Shown here piece by piece: positions 61,332 through 64,000 of a DNA stretch of 64,000 nucleotides. The notes under the pieces are model-generated. The model ran no database searches. It saw only the letters and a program-made list of their open reading frames with translations, and was not told the origin of the DNA. Every line of letters begins with the position of its first letter. Position 1 is the stretch's first letter. A program made the translations under genes and the position numbers. Source of the stretch: Rubinisphaera margarita (lineage in GTDB: Bacteria > Planctomycetota > Planctomycetia > Planctomycetales > Planctomycetaceae); NCBI RefSeq assembly GCF_022267515.1, contig NZ_JAKFGB010000007.1:62001-126000 (forward strand), written 5' to 3'.

Positions 61332-62318
61332 CTACTGACTTCGAGTCAGCCGGAGCATGGCTCCGGTCCGTTCCGCTGTCATCCGGCCTGGCAGGTTCAA
61401 TCGCCCTGACGTTTCTTCCAGCAGTTCGGCCAGCTTGCGCCATTCTCTGCTGCCCATTTTCTGTCGGGGCCAGTTCTGTTGCGTCCACACTTCGACCAGC
61501 AGATCCCGGCGAAGAAAGGCCGGCAGTGTCAGCAGCCGCGCAACCTGCAGTCGCACCTGCTGGGAATCACGGGAGATCACGACATCGCCCAGCGTTTGCC
61601 GAACGAGGTTTTCGTGAAAATCGGTCGTCTCGGCCGCCTGGGCGACCAGATCGAGCAGGCGCATGCCGAATTGTGGGTTCATCTCGACCAGCAACGGAAT
61701 CAACTCGTGACGGATGCGATTCCGAGTGAAAGACTGATCCTGATTGGTCGGATCCTCACGGAAGTCCTGCTCCCGTTCCGCGAGGTAAGACAGGATCTCG
61801 GCGCGGCTCGTCTCCAGCAGCGGTCGGCACAGAATCAGATCATCAGGCATCGTTCGCACCGGACGAATCCCGGCCAGCCCCCGCAGGCTCGTGCCGCGAA
61901 TCAGATGGTGCAGCGCCGTTTCGATCTGATCGTCCGCGTGATGAGCCATGCAGAGGACACGACATCGCTCTTTCCGTGCGACTCGCTGCACGAACTCGTA
62001 CCGCGCTTCCCGTAATTCCGCTTCACCCCGGGACACGTTGCCGGGGACGTTCGGACCATTCCAGTTCGTCACCAGTGGCACCGAAAGCCGCTCACAAAGT
62101 TCCGCCACCCACCGCTGGTCGGCTTCGGCATCGCCGCGGACTCCATGGTTGTAGTGAACGGCAATGACATTGAACGAGCACTGCTCCGCAATTGTCGTGA
62201 CTCCACGCAAGAGAGCGACGCTGTCGGCTCCTCCCGAGACCCCGACAAGCAGTCTCTCACGCGGCTGGCAAACCGTACCGAGTCGGTCGATCAGATGCTG
62301 TTCAAAGGGGTGGAACAT
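61332..62318 (-). CDS. tilS: tRNA(Ile)-lysidine synthase
   Basis: A 328-residue TilS, which converts C34 of the minor tRNA-Ile (CAU) to lysidine using ATP and lysine. Seen: the PP-loop S-G-G-A-D-S near residues 28-33, A-V-H-Y-N-H-G-V-R near 54-62, H-H-A-D-D-Q-I-E-T-A near 128-137, and R-G-x-x-L-R-G-L-A-G-I near 144-151, followed by R-N-R-I-R-H-E-L-I-P-L-L. It is of the short form without the C-terminal TilS domain. ATG 62318 is used because it gives the usual 25-residue lead to the PP-loop; a GTG at 62357 is an alternative. It converges on mutL with about 140 bases, partly repeat D, between them. Confidence 0.93.
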   Translation of the reverse strand: MFHPFEQHLIDRLGTVCQPRERLLVGVSGGADSVALLRGVTTIAEQCSFNVIAVHYNHGVRGDAEADQRWVAELCERLSVPLVTNWNGPNVPGNVSRGEAELREARYEFVQRVARKERCRVLCMAHHADDQIETALHHLIRGTSLRGLAGIRPVRTMPDDLILCRPLLETSRAEILSYLAEREQDFREDPTNQDQSFTRNRIRHELIPLLVEMNPQFGMRLLDLVAQAAETTDFHENLVRQTLGDVVISRDSQQVRLQVARLLTLPAFLRRDLLVEVWTQQNWPRQKMGSREWRKLAELLEETSGRLNLPGRMTAERTGAMLRLTRSQ

Positions 62319-62672
62319 GTGAAGCAAGTTCGTGGCTGGTAACGGTCTTCCGCGCACGCGAGGGGCTCAGGCGTCAGTTGATAATACCGGACCAGGCGTT
62401 AATATGCAGGTTGGAAATTTCGTCCACTTTTTCCGGGCAGCCGCGTCATGGTCCCGGATCAGGCTGGATATCAACACAATTTATTGGAACTGAGAGGCGT
62501 TCGTCAGCCTGAGCGGCAGAAGGAACTGAGTTCGGCGAAATCGAGTTTTCGTCAGGGTTCTGTCGTTCAAGATCGCCCGTGCCGCCTGTTGATGAGATGA
62601 CAGGACGGCGGAGTTTGTCCAGTTCAGGATGACTGGAACGGCTGGAATCAAACTGCTGGAAGTGAAAGAGTG
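62319..62672. other. 354-base interval without a supported gene
   Basis: It lies between tilS (minus) and a possible small membrane-protein gene (plus). TTCCGGG and TCCCGGA around 62430-62458 form a short inverted repeat. I see no tRNA, terminator T-run or known riboswitch. It probably holds divergent promoters for tilS and the rny region. Confidence 0.4.
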
Positions 62673-63005
62673 ATGTTCTATCTTCTGTTCACAATGTTGG
62701 GGCTTGGGCTGCTGCTGAGTATTGCACTCCGCGGCGAGCCGCCGGTCGACCAGCCGCGTCAGTCCGTGAGGCGGCCCGACCGTTTTCACGCGACCGATCT
62801 GGTCGTCGACTCTCAGCATTCCAGCGACACTGCGCACCCACAGGTTGTCGTCCCGTCCCCTGGCTTTCATCACCGCTCCGGTCACCGCCGAGGCCGTGAG
62901 GAATCAGAATTCGCGGTTCGGGCCCCCGGTGCGCCGTCAGGTTTGATCCCTTCACCTTCACTTCTGCGCGGCTCCCTGCGGGCATTCTGCGGAAGCATTT
63001 CCTGA
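62673..63005 (+). CDS. possible small membrane protein before rny
   Basis: A 110-residue frame starting ATG (directly after an in-frame GTG) with GGAAGTGAAAGAGTG upstream. The first ~18 residues are strongly hydrophobic (M-F-Y-L-L-F-T-M-L-G-L-G-L-L-L-S-I-A), as a membrane anchor or signal. The rest is basic, Pro/Ser-rich, and contains S-Q-H-S-S-D-T and H-H-R-S-G-H-R. It ends 49 bases before the RNase Y start. No family is recognised; the tail looks non-conserved, so it may be a chance frame with a hydrophobic start. Confidence 0.4.
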   Translation: MFYLLFTMLGLGLLLSIALRGEPPVDQPRQSVRRPDRFHATDLVVDSQHSSDTAHPQVVVPSPGFHHRSGHRRGREESEFAVRAPGAPSGLIPSPSLLRGSLRAFCGSIS

Positions 63006-63054
63006 ACAGACAAGACAACGATCAGCTGCGGGTCTCCCAGTCGGAGTCATACCG

Positions 63055-64000
63055 ATGGGAAGTGAAGTGTGGATTGCCGGCGCCGTTGCCCTGGTAATCG
63101 GGGGGATCGTAGGTTACGCCTTCGAGCGGGTTCGGCTGGGAGCAGGCTATCGCTCGAAGGACCAACTGCTTGAAGACGCTCGTCGGGAAGCCGAGACCAT
63201 TCGCAAGAATGGAGAACTCGAAGCCAAAGAAGAAGTCCTGAAGCGACGCGAAGAGCTCGAGAGGGAACTCAATTCTCAGCGAAACGAGCTGCGGGATCTG
63301 GAGCGCAAGCTCGATAAACGCGAAAGCTCGCTCGAAGATCTTCAGGAGGACGTCAGCAAGCGCGAGCGGATGATCGAGTCGATGCAGAACCGACTCACCG
63401 AACGGCTCAAGAACGCCGAACGGAAAGAATCCGAGCTGAGCCGCATCGTCAAGGAAGAGCAGGAAGAGCTTTACAAGATCAGCGGCCTGAAGCGCGAACA
63501 GGCCATCGAACGACTGCTCGACCGACTGCACACCGAACTCCGCAACGAGACCGGCGAAGTCATTCTCAAGCACGAAGCGGAGCTCAAGGAAATCTGCGAC
63601 GCCAAGGCCCGCGAGATTATCGGCATGGCCGTTCAGCGATACGCGTCCGCGCACACCTCGGAGATGACGGTCGCCAGTATCGACATCCCCAGCGACGAAA
63701 TGAAGGGTCGCATCATCGGACGTGAAGGTCGTAACATTCGCACCTTCGAGAAACTGACCGGGGTCGATGTCATCGTCGACGACACGCCTGGCGTGGTCAT
63801 CATTTCGTCCTTCGACAACGTCCGTCGTGAAGTCGGCAAAATGGCGCTGCAACGGCTCATTCAGGATGGCCGCATTCATCCGACACGAATTGAAGAGATC
63901 GTGACCGAGTGCCAGAAGGAAATGGACGAGCGAATCATGCGACTCGGTCAGGAAGCCGCTCAGGAAGCCGGCATCCAGGGTCTGCACGAAAAACTGATTC
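63055..64000 (+). CDS. rny: ribonuclease Y, N-terminal part (runs off the window)
   Basis: The first 315 codons of an RNase Y (YmdA) gene that continues past base 64000. GGAG at 63042-63045 precedes the ATG at 63055. Seen: a short outer segment, one membrane helix (about 5-20: I-A-G-A-V-A-L-V-I-G-G-I-V-G-Y-A), a long charged coiled coil (about 35-165, with K-R-R-E-E-L-E-R-E-L), and a KH domain (about 215-275) with G-R-I-I-G-R-E-G-R-N-I-R-T-F-E near 220 followed by G-V-D-V-I-V-D-D-T-P-G. The HD hydrolase domain is beyond the edge. RNase Y is a membrane-anchored endoribonuclease that starts mRNA decay. Confidence 0.95.
   Translation, partial: MGSEVWIAGAVALVIGGIVGYAFERVRLGAGYRSKDQLLEDARREAETIRKNGELEAKEEVLKRREELERELNSQRNELRDLERKLDKRESSLEDLQEDVSKRERMIESMQNRLTERLKNAERKESELSRIVKEEQEELYKISGLKREQAIERLLDRLHTELRNETGEVILKHEAELKEICDAKAREIIGMAVQRYASAHTSEMTVASIDIPSDEMKGRIIGREGRNIRTFEKLTGVDVIVDDTPGVVIISSFDNVRREVGKMALQRLIQDGRIHPTRIEEIVTECQKEMDERIMRLGQEAAQEAGIQGLHEKLI

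Noticed and set aside
62689..63018. Minus-strand frame of 109 codons before rny
   Set aside because: It opposes a frame with a hydrophobic start and a ribosome-binding site, and itself has no protein-like pattern.

Overview
The window reads as a chromosomal segment of a Planctomycetota bacterium, most likely order Planctomycetales; I do not assign a genus. The evidence is lineage-typical gene content. There are two pairs of DUF1549/DUF1553 cytochrome-domain proteins with DUF1501 Tat-exported proteins, three formylglycine-type sulfatases, a DUF1080 protein, a DUF1573 lipoprotein, a metallophosphatase fused to a tetraheme cytochrome, and several large orphan proteins. Genes are dense on both strands in short operons. 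I see no phage, complete insertion sequence, rRNA, tRNA or CRISPR array.

Layout. 1-1.7 kb: two tandem sulfatases (minus). 1.9-2.9 kb: a lone sugar-type ABC permease. 3.0-8.9 kb: an operon running from an ECF sigma factor through an anti-sigma-like membrane protein and a coiled-coil exported protein to a DUF1549/1553 protein and a DUF1501 protein, closed by a strong hairpin. 9.0-11.3 kb: a small exported LTxxQ-like protein, an exported orphan and scpB, with two mobile-looking palindromic repeats between the last two. 11.5-12.1 kb: hisB. 12.4-16.4 kb: the second DUF1549/1553-DUF1501 pair. 16.7-26.0 kb: an eight-gene operon built around a glutamate-mutase-MutL-type ATPase, a KOW/barrel-sandwich protein and four membrane proteins, with no mutase subunits. 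This is the best candidate for an undescribed system. 26-33.7 kb: mostly minus-strand housekeeping and envelope genes (VTT membrane protein, SUI1/YciH, McsA-like, CYTH, DUF971, cytochrome-phosphatase fusion, DUF1573). 33.7-38.9 kb: O-antigen ligase-like and WecA/TagO-like genes and a sulfatase. 39.3-51.2 kb: a signalling-rich stretch with FHA-GAF-PP2C, HDOD-GGDEF, a receiver protein, a LuxR regulator and a PP2C phosphatase, plus an NhaD-like antiporter. 51.5-64 kb: a PIG-L deacetylase, a 1342-residue orphan, a TPR protein, mismatch-repair mutL, tilS and the start of rny.

Cross-cutting structure. Intergenic DNA carries several families of short palindromic repeats. One family of about 105 bp ends in TCTAGAGC/GCTCTAGA (three copies) and a related one ends in TAGAGCG/CGCTCTA (two copies). 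In three of these five the stop codon TAG of the preceding gene is the first three bases of the TAGAGC terminus. A second set consists of hairpins with a GCTTGC-type centre, two of them lying between convergent genes. Starts were adjusted where a better ribosome-binding site, signal peptide or lack of overlap favoured an internal codon; each such choice is noted.
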